DNA of 41,218 bases. Source: Candidatus Cacconaster equi (GTDB lineage: Bacteria > Bacteroidota > Bacteroidia > Bacteroidales > UBA932). Within the stretch, counting starts at the first letter, position 1. Each line of letters opens with the position of its first letter. Both the position numbers and the translations under genes were made by a program. The notes beneath the pieces are model-generated. The model was given only the letters and a program-made list of their open reading frames with translations, searched no databases and had not been told where the DNA came from. Of this stretch, positions 26,640-35,662 are shown piece after piece. The stretch covers positions 1 to 41,218 of the forward strand of contig JAGHSK010000048.1 of NCBI GenBank assembly GCA_018065895.1, in the 5' to 3' direction.

Positions 26640-27928
26640 TGGATATTGTCATCAATCCTGAGAAATCGCGTTGGAGTGAACTTTGTTCAAGAAAGAATGA
26701 CGATGACACTCTGATCAGGAAACGTGTGGAACAAATAATCAGTCAGGTGCGCAGTGGTGGAGATGATGCCATGCGTAGGCTGACACTTGAGATAGACGGC
26801 TTTCTCCCTGTTGATTTGAAGGTGTCGGAGAAGGAGTTCCAAGATGCGGAGGCCGTGGTTCCCGAAAGCCTGAAGAAGGCGATATCCTCTGCCAGGGATA
26901 ACATACTTAAATTCCACAATGCGCAGCGTTTCAGCGAGGTTGAGGTGGAGACATCACCTGGGGTGAAGTGTGTCCAAAGAGCATTGCCTATCGAACGCAT
27001 AGGCCTTTATATCCCCGGGGGAAGCGCACCTCTTTTTTCAACGGTACTGATGCTTGCTGTCCCGGCAATGGTGGCGGGATGTCCGGACATCATTATCTGC
27101 ACGCCCGCAGACAGGTGTGGGAAAGTCGCGCCGCAGGTATTGTGGACTGCGCAGCTTTGCGGCGTCCGCAACGTTTATAAAACAGGCGGAGCCATTGCTG
27201 TCGCGGCTATGGCATATGGGACGGAAAGCATATCGCGTCGCGATAAGATATTCGGTCCCGGAAACCGATATGTGACCATAGCCAAACAGATAGTGTCGGG
27301 TGAGGTTGCAATAGATATGCCGGCCGGCCCGTCAGAAGTGATGATTCTCTCTGATGAAACTGCCGTGCCTGAATTCGTGGCGGCGGATATGCTGTCACAG
27401 GCTGAGCATGGGCCTGACAGTCAGGCTATGCTGGTTTGCCACTGCGAAGCTTTTGCGAAGGCTGTAGAAAAACAGCTGGAGCGCCTGACTGCGCGTCTCC
27501 CACGTCGCTCAATAGTGGAGCGCTCCCTTGATACAAGCCGGATGATCGTGTTCGACAACAAGGATGATATCGTCTCGTTTGCAAATGAATACGCTCCTGA
27601 ACACCTCATAATATCGATGTCCGATCCGTGGAAGGTGGCTGACGGTATCAAGGCTGCCGGCAGTGTGTTCATCGGCAATTGGTCTCCGGAGAGTGCCGGC
27701 GATTATGCTTCCGGAACGAATCATACACTGCCTACGTCAGCATGGGCAAGATCCATGGGTGGAGTAAACGTTGACAGTTTTCAGAGAAAGATAACCTATC
27801 AGGAACTTACCCGGGAGGGACTGTCAGCCCTGAGTGGGACGATTGTGGCAATGGCGGAAGGTGAAGGACTTGACGCACATGCGAATGCGGTAAAAGTAAG
27901 ATTGAATGCAGATGAAAGAAATTCTTGA
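26639..27928 (+). CDS. hisD: Histidinol dehydrogenase
   Basis: The product has 429 residues and carries out the last two oxidations, histidinol to histidine, with NAD. Seen are 'GLYIPGGSAPLFSTVLMLAVPA', 'VYKTGGAIAVAAMAYGTESI', 'IFGPGNRYVTIAKQIVSG', and the zinc and catalytic region 'LSQAEHGPDSQAMLV', 'EYAPEHLII', 'SGTNHTLPTS' and 'EGLDAHANAV'. This fits the Q/H/D/H zinc ligands and the Glu-His catalytic pair of the family. It starts inside the hisG stop and its end overlaps hisC by 17 bases. Confidence 0.98.
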   Translation: MDIVINPEKSRWSELCSRKNDDDTLIRKRVEQIISQVRSGGDDAMRRLTLEIDGFLPVDLKVSEKEFQDAEAVVPESLKKAISSARDNILKFHNAQRFSEVEVETSPGVKCVQRALPIERIGLYIPGGSAPLFSTVLMLAVPAMVAGCPDIIICTPADRCGKVAPQVLWTAQLCGVRNVYKTGGAIAVAAMAYGTESISRRDKIFGPGNRYVTIAKQIVSGEVAIDMPAGPSEVMILSDETAVPEFVAADMLSQAEHGPDSQAMLVCHCEAFAKAVEKQLERLTARLPRRSIVERSLDTSRMIVFDNKDDIVSFANEYAPEHLIISMSDPWKVADGIKAAGSVFIGNWSPESAGDYASGTNHTLPTSAWARSMGGVNVDSFQRKITYQELTREGLSALSGTIVAMAEGEGLDAHANAVKVRLNADERNS

Positions 27929-28943
27929 TTACATAAGACCGAATATCAGGAATCTGGTTCCATATTCAACCGCCCGTGATGAATACAAGGGGGAGGTCGG
28001 TATCTTCCTGGACGCAAACGAGAATCCTTACGACAACGGAGTGAACAGATATCCTGATCCGATGCAGAAGAGAGTCAGGAATCTGATATCCGAACTGAAA
28101 AATGTCGATAAGGAGAGGATTTTCATAGGGAACGGCAGTGATGAAGCCATAGATTTGTGCTTCAGGATTTTCTGTGAGCCGGGCAAAAGTTCGGCGATAG
28201 CCGTTTCTCCGAGTTACGGCATGTACAAGGTTGCCGCTGCGGTAAATGACGTGGAGGTTAGGGAAGTGCTTCTCAATGAAGATTTTTCTCTGCCGGTGGA
28301 CAGGCTTTTGGCAGCAGCGGACGACACTACCCGCCTTATGTTTGTCTGCTCTCCCAATAATCCTACGGGGAACGCTTTCCCAATGGAACAATTACAGGAA
28401 CTGGCGGAATCATTCAATGGAATTCTTATTGTGGATGAGGCTTACGTTGACTTTTCCGAAAAAGGTTCGCTTCTTCCTGTGCTCGAATCCTATTCCAATC
28501 TGATAGTTCTGCAGACGCTCTCAAAAGCTTGGGGAATGGCCGGACTGCGAACGGGGCTGGCCTTTGCATCTGAACAGATAATATCCTATTTCAACCGCGT
28601 CAAATATCCGTACAACATAAACGTGACGGCACAGCGCAAAGCCGAAGAGATGCTCAGGAGGGACATTTCCGCGCAGATATCCCGGATAAAGTCGGAACGG
28701 AGAAGGCTTCAGGAAGCCCTAGCGGGTTGCCGGGCAGTTGAAAGAGTCTTCCCAAGTGATGCCAACTTCCTGCTGATGAGAGTGAAAGATGCAAAAAAAC
28801 TGTATTCGCAGTTGCTTCAGGCAAAGGTGATTGTCCGCGACCGTTCTTCCCAGCCGATGTGCAGTGAATGTCTCCGCGTAACCGTGGGCACTCCTGAAGA
28901 GAATGAAAGAATGCTTGATATTGTAAAGAAATATATTCCATAA
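27912..28943 (+). CDS. hisC: Histidinol-phosphate aminotransferase
   Basis: The product has 343 residues from ATG 27912, which places 'RPNIRNL' at residue 9, as in relatives I recall. An in-frame ATG at 27906 would add two residues. It is a PLP enzyme of fold type I: 'DANENPYDNG', 'GNGSDEAIDL', 'CSPNNPTGN', 'IVDEAYVDFS' and the PLP lysine in 'TLSKAWGMAGLRTG' (Lys 205 in this numbering). It converts imidazole-acetol phosphate to histidinol phosphate. The start is inside the end of hisD, so translation is coupled. Confidence 0.96.
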   Translation: MKEILDYIRPNIRNLVPYSTARDEYKGEVGIFLDANENPYDNGVNRYPDPMQKRVRNLISELKNVDKERIFIGNGSDEAIDLCFRIFCEPGKSSAIAVSPSYGMYKVAAAVNDVEVREVLLNEDFSLPVDRLLAAADDTTRLMFVCSPNNPTGNAFPMEQLQELAESFNGILIVDEAYVDFSEKGSLLPVLESYSNLIVLQTLSKAWGMAGLRTGLAFASEQIISYFNRVKYPYNINVTAQRKAEEMLRRDISAQISRIKSERRRLQEALAGCRAVERVFPSDANFLLMRVKDAKKLYSQLLQAKVIVRDRSSQPMCSECLRVTVGTPEENERMLDIVKKYIP

Positions 28944-28957
28944 CAGCCACCAGTAAT

Positions 28958-30088
28958 ATGAAACGTAAAGTACTATTCATAGACCGTGACGGAACTATAA
29001 TAGTGGAGCCTCCAATTGATTTCCAAGTGGATTCCCTAGAGAAGCTTGAGTTCGTTCCGGGCGCGATCTCCGCTCTGCGGAGCATTGCCTCACTTGATTT
29101 CGAAAAGGTGATGGCATCCAATCAGGATGGCCTGGGCACAGCTTCTTTTCCAATGGAAAATTATCTTCCTGTACACGAGAAGATGAAGAAGACTCTTTCC
29201 GGTGAGGGGTTCACCTTTGACAGGGAACTTGTGGATCCGACTATGCCACAGGAGAACGCTCCTACACGCAAACCGAATATCGGAATGTTCGGATACTATC
29301 TCGATGGCGAGTATGATATGGAGGGGAGCTTCGTTATCGGTGACAGACTCTCCGATATGCAGCTTGCACGCAATCTCGGATGCAAAGGAATTATGCTCTC
29401 CCGCGACATTGCCAAGGATATGGCTGCCATTGCCTCCGAAAATCTTGAGAAAACGGTTGCGCTTGTGGCTGATGACTGGTGGAGGATTGCGGAATTTCTG
29501 CGCAGGTCTGACAGAAGTGCCGTGGTGGAGAGAAAAACATCGGAAACGGATATCCGGGTGGCTGTTGACCTCGATGGCAGAGGAGATTCATTTTCAGATA
29601 CGGGCCTGAAATTCTTTGATCATATGCTAGACCAGATTCCTCACCACGGAGGGGTCTCTCTTCAAGTGTCGGCCAAGGGCGATTTGCAGGTTGATGAACA
29701 TCATACCATTGAGGATGTGGGCATTGCCCTCGGTGAAGCAATATTCAGGGCTCTCGGTGACAGATCTGGCATAGCCCGCTACGGCTTCGTGCTTCCTATG
29801 GACGAATGCAATGCCAGTGTCCTGTTGGATTTCGGGGGTAGGATTGATTTTCAGTGGAGTGTCCCATTTACAAGAGAGATGGTCGGGGATGTCCCTACGG
29901 AGATGTTCAGCCATTTCTTCAAGGCAATGTGCGCTCAGATGAGGTGCAATCTGCACGTCAAGGCTGAGGGAGAGAATAACCACCACCTGATAGAAGGCGT
30001 TTTCAAGGCTTTTGCCCGCGCTTTGCGCATGGCGGTGAACAAGGATGTTTTTTCTTATGAAATACCTTCCAGCAAAGGAGTGTTATGA
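28958..30088 (+). CDS. hisB: Bifunctional histidinol-phosphatase / imidazoleglycerol-phosphate dehydratase
   Basis: The product has 376 residues. The N-terminal HAD-type phosphatase (about 1-175) has 'FIDRDGT' with D9 and D11, 'ASNQDGLG', 'PNIGMFGYY' and 'VIGDRLSDMQLARNLG'. The C-terminal dehydratase (about 190-376) has the metal-binding repeats 'FFDHMLDQIPHHGG', 'DEHHTIEDVGIALGEA', 'MFSHFFKAMCAQ' and 'GENNHHLIEGVFKAFARAL'. It performs steps 7 and 9 of the pathway. The fused form is known from enterobacteria and Bacteroidota. Its stop overlaps the hisH start (ATGA). Confidence 0.98.
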   Translation: MKRKVLFIDRDGTIIVEPPIDFQVDSLEKLEFVPGAISALRSIASLDFEKVMASNQDGLGTASFPMENYLPVHEKMKKTLSGEGFTFDRELVDPTMPQENAPTRKPNIGMFGYYLDGEYDMEGSFVIGDRLSDMQLARNLGCKGIMLSRDIAKDMAAIASENLEKTVALVADDWWRIAEFLRRSDRSAVVERKTSETDIRVAVDLDGRGDSFSDTGLKFFDHMLDQIPHHGGVSLQVSAKGDLQVDEHHTIEDVGIALGEAIFRALGDRSGIARYGFVLPMDECNASVLLDFGGRIDFQWSVPFTREMVGDVPTEMFSHFFKAMCAQMRCNLHVKAEGENNHHLIEGVFKAFARALRMAVNKDVFSYEIPSSKGVL

Positions 30089-30669
30089 TAGTTGTAATAG
30101 ATTATAGAACAGGCAATATCCGAAGCGTGATGAATGCTTTGAGACGATTGGGATGCGATGCTGAGCTGACCTCCGATCCCGTGCGTATCCTTTCAGCTGA
30201 TCACGTGATACTTCCCGGTGTGGGCGACTGCTCCGAAGCGATGCGCAATCTGCGCGAAAGCGGTCTGTCCGATGTCATAAGGAAGATTTCTTCACCTGTA
30301 CTTGGAATTTGTGTCGGCATGCAGCTGATGTGCCGCAGGAGTGAGGAAGGCGGCACGGAAGGACTTGGCATATTTCCTACTGACGTGGTGAGGTTCGTTC
30401 CGGAACCGGGACTCAAGATTCCCCATATGGGATGGAACAGCATTTCAAATCTCAAGTCGGAACTGTTCAATGGAGTTGATGAGGGCAGTTACGTCTATTA
30501 TGTCCATTCATATTATCCTGTGATGTGTGATTGCGCAATCGCCACTTCAATTCACGGAACCGAGTTTTGCGGGGCCTTGAAGTGGAACAATTTCTATGGC
30601 TGCCAGTTCCATCCGGAAAAGAGCTCTTCCGTGGGAACCACAATAATTGAAAACTTTCTGAAACTATGA
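30085..30669 (+). CDS. hisH: Imidazole glycerol phosphate synthase, glutaminase subunit
   Basis: The product has 194 residues. It is a class I glutamine amidotransferase with nucleophile C76 ('GICVGMQLMCRRSEEG'), 'IPHMGWNSI', 'YYVHSYYPV' and the His-Glu pair in 'GCQFHPEKSS'. It makes ammonia for HisF. It overlaps hisB by four bases and hisA by four bases. Confidence 0.98.
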   Translation: MIVVIDYRTGNIRSVMNALRRLGCDAELTSDPVRILSADHVILPGVGDCSEAMRNLRESGLSDVIRKISSPVLGICVGMQLMCRRSEEGGTEGLGIFPTDVVRFVPEPGLKIPHMGWNSISNLKSELFNGVDEGSYVYYVHSYYPVMCDCAIATSIHGTEFCGALKWNNFYGCQFHPEKSSSVGTTIIENFLKL

Positions 30670-31394
30670 TTGAGATTATCCCTGCAATAGACATTATAGA
30701 GGGACATTGCGTCCGTCTTCAGAGGGGTGATTACTCGTCTGTGAAGCAATATGGTTCAAACCCTGTTGACCAGGCACTTGTGTTTCGGGATGCCGGAGTA
30801 AGACGACTGCATATGGTGGATTTGGACGGGGCCCGTTCATCGGAACCGAAAAACTTGAGGACACTTGAAGCGGTGGCATCGGCCACCGGTCTCGACATAG
30901 AGTGGGGTGGGGGGATAAAGAGCGAAGCGTCACTCAAAAGTTCGTTCGACGCCGGCGCCACAAGGGCGATATGCGGCAGTGCGGCAGTAAAGAATCCCGA
31001 TCTGTTTGAGGACTGGCTTCGTGTGTTCTCCCCGGAAAAGATAATTCTCGGAGCAGATGCGAGAAACGGAAAGGTGGCTGTGCATGGATGGCTTGAAGAA
31101 TCTGAAATGACTCTGGAACAACTTGTCGGACGATTTGTCCCGTGTGGACTCAAACAGGTGATATGTACGGATATCTCCCGTGACGGAATGCTTCAGGGCC
31201 CCTCATTTGAATTGTACGGATATCTTCAGGAGAAGTTTGCTGACATTGATTTTACTGTGAGCGGGGGAATGTCCTCGATGGCGGACATTGAAAGGCTCAA
31301 TGAAATGAACTTGCGTCACGTGATAGTCGGGAAGGCATATTACGAGGGGCGGATAACGATAAAGGATATTGAGAAATGGTTGCAAAACGCATAA
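30666..31394 (+). CDS. hisA: ProFAR isomerase
   Basis: The product has 242 residues. A (beta/alpha)8 barrel carries catalytic Asp9 ('IIPAIDIIEGHCVRL') and Asp131 ('ILGADARNGKVAVHGW'), with two phosphate-binding glycine motifs ('EWGGGIKSEAS' and 'TVSGGMSSMADI'). It isomerises ProFAR to PRFAR. The end overlaps the hisF start by 19 bases. Confidence 0.98.
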   Translation: MIEIIPAIDIIEGHCVRLQRGDYSSVKQYGSNPVDQALVFRDAGVRRLHMVDLDGARSSEPKNLRTLEAVASATGLDIEWGGGIKSEASLKSSFDAGATRAICGSAAVKNPDLFEDWLRVFSPEKIILGADARNGKVAVHGWLEESEMTLEQLVGRFVPCGLKQVICTDISRDGMLQGPSFELYGYLQEKFADIDFTVSGGMSSMADIERLNEMNLRHVIVGKAYYEGRITIKDIEKWLQNA

Positions 31395-32131
31395 TACCGT
31401 GTCTTGACGTCAAAGACGGAGTAACTGTCAAGGGCGTAAATTTCGAGGGCCTCAAGGAGGTAGGCGACGCTGTGACGCTCGGTGCCCGATACGCCTCGGA
31501 GGGGGCTGATGAACTGGTATATCTTGACATCAGCGCTACGCGTGAGGGACGAAGAACTTTCATCGGTCTGGTTGAAAAGATTGCCGGCTGCATTGACATT
31601 CCGTTCACGGTGGGAGGAGGTATTTCAGACGTGGAAACGGCGGCACGGCTGTTGGACGCCGGGGCCGACAAGATTTCCATAAACAGCGCCGCTGTCCGCA
31701 CTCCGCAGCTTATCACCGAAATAGCTTCCCGTTACGGCAGCCAGTTCGTGGTTGTGGCAATTGATGCCAAATGCATTGACGGCATCTGGCGTGCGACAAC
31801 GCACGGAGGCAGCATTCTTACGGATCTGGAACTCTGCAGCTGGGCACACGAGGCCCAGGAACGTGGTGCAGGGGAGATACTTTTCACCTCAATGGACCAC
31901 GACGGCACTTTCAACGGCTATCCGTGTGAGGTTTATGCGCGCCTTGCGGAGAGACTGTCGATACCGGTCATCGCATCCGGTGGCGCCGGTTCCGTTGAAG
32001 ACATAGCCGATGTCCTTACAAAAGGAGGAGCGGATGCTGCGTTGGCGGCCAGCATATTCCACTACGGAATGGTTTCCATACCGGTCCTCAAGAGGGAACT
32101 TGCAAAAAGAAAGATAAATGTGAGAATATAA
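31376..32131 (+). CDS. hisF: Imidazole glycerol phosphate synthase, cyclase subunit
   Basis: The product has 251 residues. A (beta/alpha)8 barrel carries D11 ('IIPCLDVKDGVTVKGVNF') and D130 ('VVVAIDAKCIDG'), with phosphate sites 'FTVGGGISDVE' and 'IASGGAGSVEDI'. It joins HisH to make IGP and AICAR from PRFAR. It starts within hisA, and its stop overlaps the next start (TAATG). Confidence 0.98.
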   Translation: MVAKRIIPCLDVKDGVTVKGVNFEGLKEVGDAVTLGARYASEGADELVYLDISATREGRRTFIGLVEKIAGCIDIPFTVGGGISDVETAARLLDAGADKISINSAAVRTPQLITEIASRYGSQFVVVAIDAKCIDGIWRATTHGGSILTDLELCSWAHEAQERGAGEILFTSMDHDGTFNGYPCEVYARLAERLSIPVIASGGAGSVEDIADVLTKGGADAALAASIFHYGMVSIPVLKRELAKRKINVRI

Positions 32132-32742
32132 TGAAAGCAGAAGAACTTGATTTCAAAAAGAATCCGGACGGGTTGATACCCGCCATAATTCAGGACGACC
32201 GCACCTTGAAGGTGCTTATGCTCGCATATATGAACAAGGAGTCATTCGAGAAGAGTCTTGAGACAGGAAAGGCAACATTTTTCAGCCGCAGCCGCGGGCA
32301 GTTATGGACCAAAGGAGAAACCAGCGGGAATTTCCTCAATATAGTTTCGATGAGGAAGGACTGTGACAGCGACACTTTGCTCGTCCGTGTAATCCCTGAA
32401 GGGCCTGCCTGTCATAGGGGAACTGTCAGCTGCTTTGATGATGAAGATTCGAAACCTGATGCAGAGGGCTTTATCCGCTATCTTCAGAGCGTGATCCAGG
32501 GCAGGCATCGTGAAATGCCGGAAGGCTCGTACACTACGCATCTTTTTACGAAGGGAGTCAACAAGATCGCCCAGAAGGTAGGGGAAGAAGCCGTTGAAAC
32601 TGTGATTGAGGCAGTCGACGGAAACGTGGAGAGGTTCATATATGAAAGTTCGGATCTCATTTACCACCTTCTCGTGCTTATGGAACAGATGGGATGCACC
32701 ATCTCCGATCTTGAAAAAGAACTTGAACAACGTCACAAATAA
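32131..32742 (+). CDS. hisI: Bifunctional PRA-CH / PRA-PH
   Basis: The product has 203 residues. Residues about 1-105 are the phosphoribosyl-AMP cyclohydrolase (HisI): 'FFSRSRGQLWTKGETSGN' and the zinc region with Cys in 'MRKDCDSDTLLVRV' and 'GPACHRGTVSCF'. Residues about 110-203 are the phosphoribosyl-ATP pyrophosphatase (HisE): 'SYTTHLFTKGVNKIAQKVGEEAVETVIEA' and 'ESSDLIYHLLVLM'. It performs steps 2 and 3 of the pathway. It is the last biosynthetic gene of the operon and completes all enzymatic steps within the window. Confidence 0.97.
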   Translation: MKAEELDFKKNPDGLIPAIIQDDRTLKVLMLAYMNKESFEKSLETGKATFFSRSRGQLWTKGETSGNFLNIVSMRKDCDSDTLLVRVIPEGPACHRGTVSCFDDEDSKPDAEGFIRYLQSVIQGRHREMPEGSYTTHLFTKGVNKIAQKVGEEAVETVIEAVDGNVERFIYESSDLIYHLLVLMEQMGCTISDLEKELEQRHK

Positions 32743-32750
32743 TAATCGAT

Positions 32751-33878
32751 ATGGAAAAGTCTAAAGTTTATTTTACGGATTTTCACACCGTTGCGTATGG
32801 TGACGGTACTGCTGTGAAGTTAAAGAACCTGATAAAGGCGGCAGGAATCGGAAACATTGATATGGATGGCAAATTCGTGGCCATCAAGATGCACTTCGGA
32901 GAGCAGGGTAATTTGAGCTTTCTCCGTCCCAATTATGCAAGAGCCGTCGTTGATGTGGTGAAGGAACTGGGCGGCAAGCCATTTCTGACAGATTGCAACA
33001 CGATGTATCCGGGAAGCAGGAAGAATGCTCTCGAACATCTCTATTGCGCTTGGGAAAACGGATTCACTCCTCTTACCGTAGGCTGCCCTGTCATTATCGG
33101 TGACGGTCTGAAAGGAACCGATGATGTGGCTGTTCCTGTAAAAGGTGGAGAATATGTGAAGGAGGCCCTTATCGGACGTGCTGTGATGGATGCTGACATC
33201 ATCATCAGCCTGACTCATTTCAAGGGACACGAGGAGACGGGATTCGGAGGCTGCCTGAAGAATCTCGGAATGGGATGCGGATCGCGCGCAGGCAAGAAAG
33301 ACCAGCACAGCCACGGCAAGGCGAAGATAAATGAAGACAAGTGCAAAGGGTGCCGCAAGTGCCAGAAAGAGTGTGCGAACGGAGGCCTTGTTTTTCTTGA
33401 GGACAAGAAGAAAATGTCTGTCAGTCCATCTTGTATGGGATGCGGCAGATGTCTTGGGGCTTGCAACTTCGATGCGATATATTTTGCAGAGTACAATGCA
33501 AACGAAATGCTTTGCCGCAGGATAGCCGAATATACCAAGGCTGTGATAGACGGCAGACCGTCGTTCCATATCTCCCTCGTTCTGGATGTCTCACCGAACT
33601 GTGACTGCCATTCTGAGAACGACGTGCCGATCCTGCCGGATCTCGGTATGTTCGCCTCATTCGATCCGCTGGCCTTGGACTGGGCTTGTGTGGACGCCTG
33701 CCTTGCCGCATCACCTCTTCCAGGAGGACAACTGTATAACAATATCCATAAGGATGGCTTTGTGGATCTTCACGACCACTTCAAGAATTCGACACCGGAG
33801 AGCGAGTGGCGGGCTTGCCTGGAACAGGCGGAGAAGATAGGACTGGGTTCGAGGGAATATGAGCTGATCAAGCTCTAA
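32751..33878 (+). CDS. DUF362 protein with two [4Fe-4S] ferredoxin motifs
   Basis: The product has 375 residues and starts eight bases after hisIE. The DUF362 domain (about 1-180, resuming about 260-375) shows 'VAIKMHFGEQGNLSFLRP', 'FLTDCNTMYPGSR', 'SLTHFKGHEETGFGGCLKNLGMG' and 'FDPLALDWACVDACL'. The inserted bacterial ferredoxin segment has Cys 198/201/204/208 and 228/231/234/238, each in the CxxCxxCxxxC pattern of a [4Fe-4S] cluster. No signal peptide is visible, so it is probably cytoplasmic. The function of these proteins is not established; a redox or electron-transfer role is inferred. Position makes co-transcription with the his genes likely. Its stop overlaps the convergent MATE stop. 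Confidence 0.88.
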   Translation: MEKSKVYFTDFHTVAYGDGTAVKLKNLIKAAGIGNIDMDGKFVAIKMHFGEQGNLSFLRPNYARAVVDVVKELGGKPFLTDCNTMYPGSRKNALEHLYCAWENGFTPLTVGCPVIIGDGLKGTDDVAVPVKGGEYVKEALIGRAVMDADIIISLTHFKGHEETGFGGCLKNLGMGCGSRAGKKDQHSHGKAKINEDKCKGCRKCQKECANGGLVFLEDKKKMSVSPSCMGCGRCLGACNFDAIYFAEYNANEMLCRRIAEYTKAVIDGRPSFHISLVLDVSPNCDCHSENDVPILPDLGMFASFDPLALDWACVDACLAASPLPGGQLYNNIHKDGFVDLHDHFKNSTPESEWRACLEQAEKIGLGSREYELIKL

Positions 33879-35659
33879 GCCTTTTTGCCGTCATTTTTGA
33901 CGAATGACATGTAGATGGTGTTCTGGCCGTACATATAGTTATAGGTCAGTTCTTTGCACATCTGATTGACGATTCTCAGCGAAAGGTCCGGATCCTCTCC
34001 GGACTCAAAAGCTTCGGCTGCGCTCTTTGTGTATTTACGTACGGGGTTGAAAGGGAATCCGGCATCCTTTACCGTGACTTTCACTTCATTCTCATCATCA
34101 AGGACGGAGATATCGAAAAAATATCCTTCGCCCTTGTTTTCTGCGTTGTTCTGAATGATGCTGAGCATTATTTCCTCGCAGCATAGATTTACACCAGAGC
34201 AAAGGACAGGTGACATTTCACAGGATTCCAGAAAGCTGGAAAGTTCCCGGATTGCATTGTCCATACCGGCTTGATTGTAAGGAATGGAGATATATTTCGA
34301 CTTTACGTCGTCCTGATGCGGAATCAGGAGATATCTTGAGAGGTCCTTTCTTCTCAGTGTGATAATCCGGCAAATGATGAAATCCGCAATGATGAAGGTG
34401 GCTCCGGCAAGGGGAAGGGCAAGGTACATTCTGGCAGGATCCGCCCAGACGAATATGCAGAGAGCCGCAATGTCAAGTGTGAGCAGCACCATAAGGGACA
34501 GGACTGATGAAAAACTCCTGTCCAAAGCTTGCGAGAGATATACCTTTATGCAGCATACTGCGTATGGAATACACGAAATGGCGATGCAGCGTATCCATGT
34601 GTCGGCATTCTCTACTGATTCAACTTCTTTATCACCAAAAATGGAGAGGATGAAGTGAGGGAAGACAAGCACAATCAGCACCAATCCTCCGACGACCAAT
34701 GCAGTAACTGTCATGCATTTTTTGGTAAGTATCTTCAAACCGTCCATGTCGTGACAGCCGACAAGCATACTGCCCATTATTACGAGGATTGTGCCGCCTA
34801 TGCAGCTCATGGCCATTATGACAATCGAGAATACCTGATAACCGGTACTCCAGACATATAGTATTTCGTTACCGAGATTGTTTAGAATCAGAGTGTTTGC
34901 AATGAACGTTATCAGACAGCTGACAGCATATGGCAGGCAGTACGGTATTCCGAACTTGATGTTCTGTGACAGCAGTTCCGTGGTATCCTCACCTGCCCAT
35001 ATATACCTGAACGAACATTTGTGGTTTATGTACGGGATAAGTATTACGAGTGGCAGGATGTATGAGGCGATGGTCGCGATCCCAAGCCCTTTGACGCCCA
35101 TTCCGAGATACCCCATCAACAGCAGGTCAAGAAGCAGATCAAGCACGCATGCCGCCAGCATCGTGACAAGGGAGAATTGAGGCTTTCCGTCGATGTTGAG
35201 AATCAAAGTCGTCTGGAAGAACAGGCAGATTGGAACCAGACCTGTGAAATAAACTTTCAGATAGTCGGTGAGGTATTGCGTGAGTGACGGATCAGAGCAT
35301 AGAACCCTGACTATCGGATCCAGGGATGCAAGGCAGATTATGGATGCTGCAGCCGCCACGGCTGTCGACAGTATCGTTGATGCGGTCAGCGCCTTGTATG
35401 CACGATTGAAATCCTGGTCGCCTATCAGCCGTGATGCGATGATGCCGGCTCCGCCTGTGAACAGCATCAGAAAACCGGTTGCCAGATTTTCAACTGGAAT
35501 CACCAGATTGAGGGCTGCAAAGGCATCCGGGCCGACGAAATTGCCGACCAGAATCATATCAACCGTGGCGCATAACTGCTCTGCCACGGAAAAAAGGATG
35601 GAAAAGATAAAATAGTTCCGGAATCCTCGCGATATTATGAATGAATTGCGTGTCGCCAT
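33875..35659 (-). CDS. MATE-family transporter fused to an RsbW-like ATPase domain
   Basis: The product has 594 residues. Residues about 1-435 form a twelve-helix MATE transporter: 'QLCATVDMILVGNFVGPDAFAALNLVIP', 'FLMLFTGGAGIIASRLIGDQ' and 'LLLDLLLMGYLGMGVKGLGIATIAS'. Residues about 455-594 are a HATPase_c_2 (RsbW/SpoIIAB-type) domain with N-box 'CCEEIMLSIIQNN' (about 494-506) and G1 box 'VKDAGFPFNP' (Asp about 532). The G2 box is degenerate: 'DPDLSLRIVNQM' replaces the usual GLGL pattern. MATE proteins export drugs or metabolites by Na+ or H+ antiport; RsbW-type domains phosphorylate STAS proteins or bind regulators. The fusion suggests control of transport by a phosphorylation switch. It is three bases downstream of the FliB-like gene and divergent from a PP2C phosphatase. 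Confidence 0.88.
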   Translation of the reverse strand: MATRNSFIISRGFRNYFIFSILFSVAEQLCATVDMILVGNFVGPDAFAALNLVIPVENLATGFLMLFTGGAGIIASRLIGDQDFNRAYKALTASTILSTAVAAAASIICLASLDPIVRVLCSDPSLTQYLTDYLKVYFTGLVPICLFFQTTLILNIDGKPQFSLVTMLAACVLDLLLDLLLMGYLGMGVKGLGIATIASYILPLVILIPYINHKCSFRYIWAGEDTTELLSQNIKFGIPYCLPYAVSCLITFIANTLILNNLGNEILYVWSTGYQVFSIVIMAMSCIGGTILVIMGSMLVGCHDMDGLKILTKKCMTVTALVVGGLVLIVLVFPHFILSIFGDKEVESVENADTWIRCIAISCIPYAVCCIKVYLSQALDRSFSSVLSLMVLLTLDIAALCIFVWADPARMYLALPLAGATFIIADFIICRIITLRRKDLSRYLLIPHQDDVKSKYISIPYNQAGMDNAIRELSSFLESCEMSPVLCSGVNLCCEEIMLSIIQNNAENKGEGYFFDISVLDDENEVKVTVKDAGFPFNPVRKYTKSAAEAFESGEDPDLSLRIVNQMCKELTYNYMYGQNTIYMSFVKNDGKKA

Positions 35660-35662
35660 CCG

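Noticed and set aside
33875-35659. Frameshift joining two separate genes as explanation of the MATE-ATPase fusion
   Set aside because: The reading frame is continuous through a short linker (about 436-455) and no stop or start signal lies between the domains.
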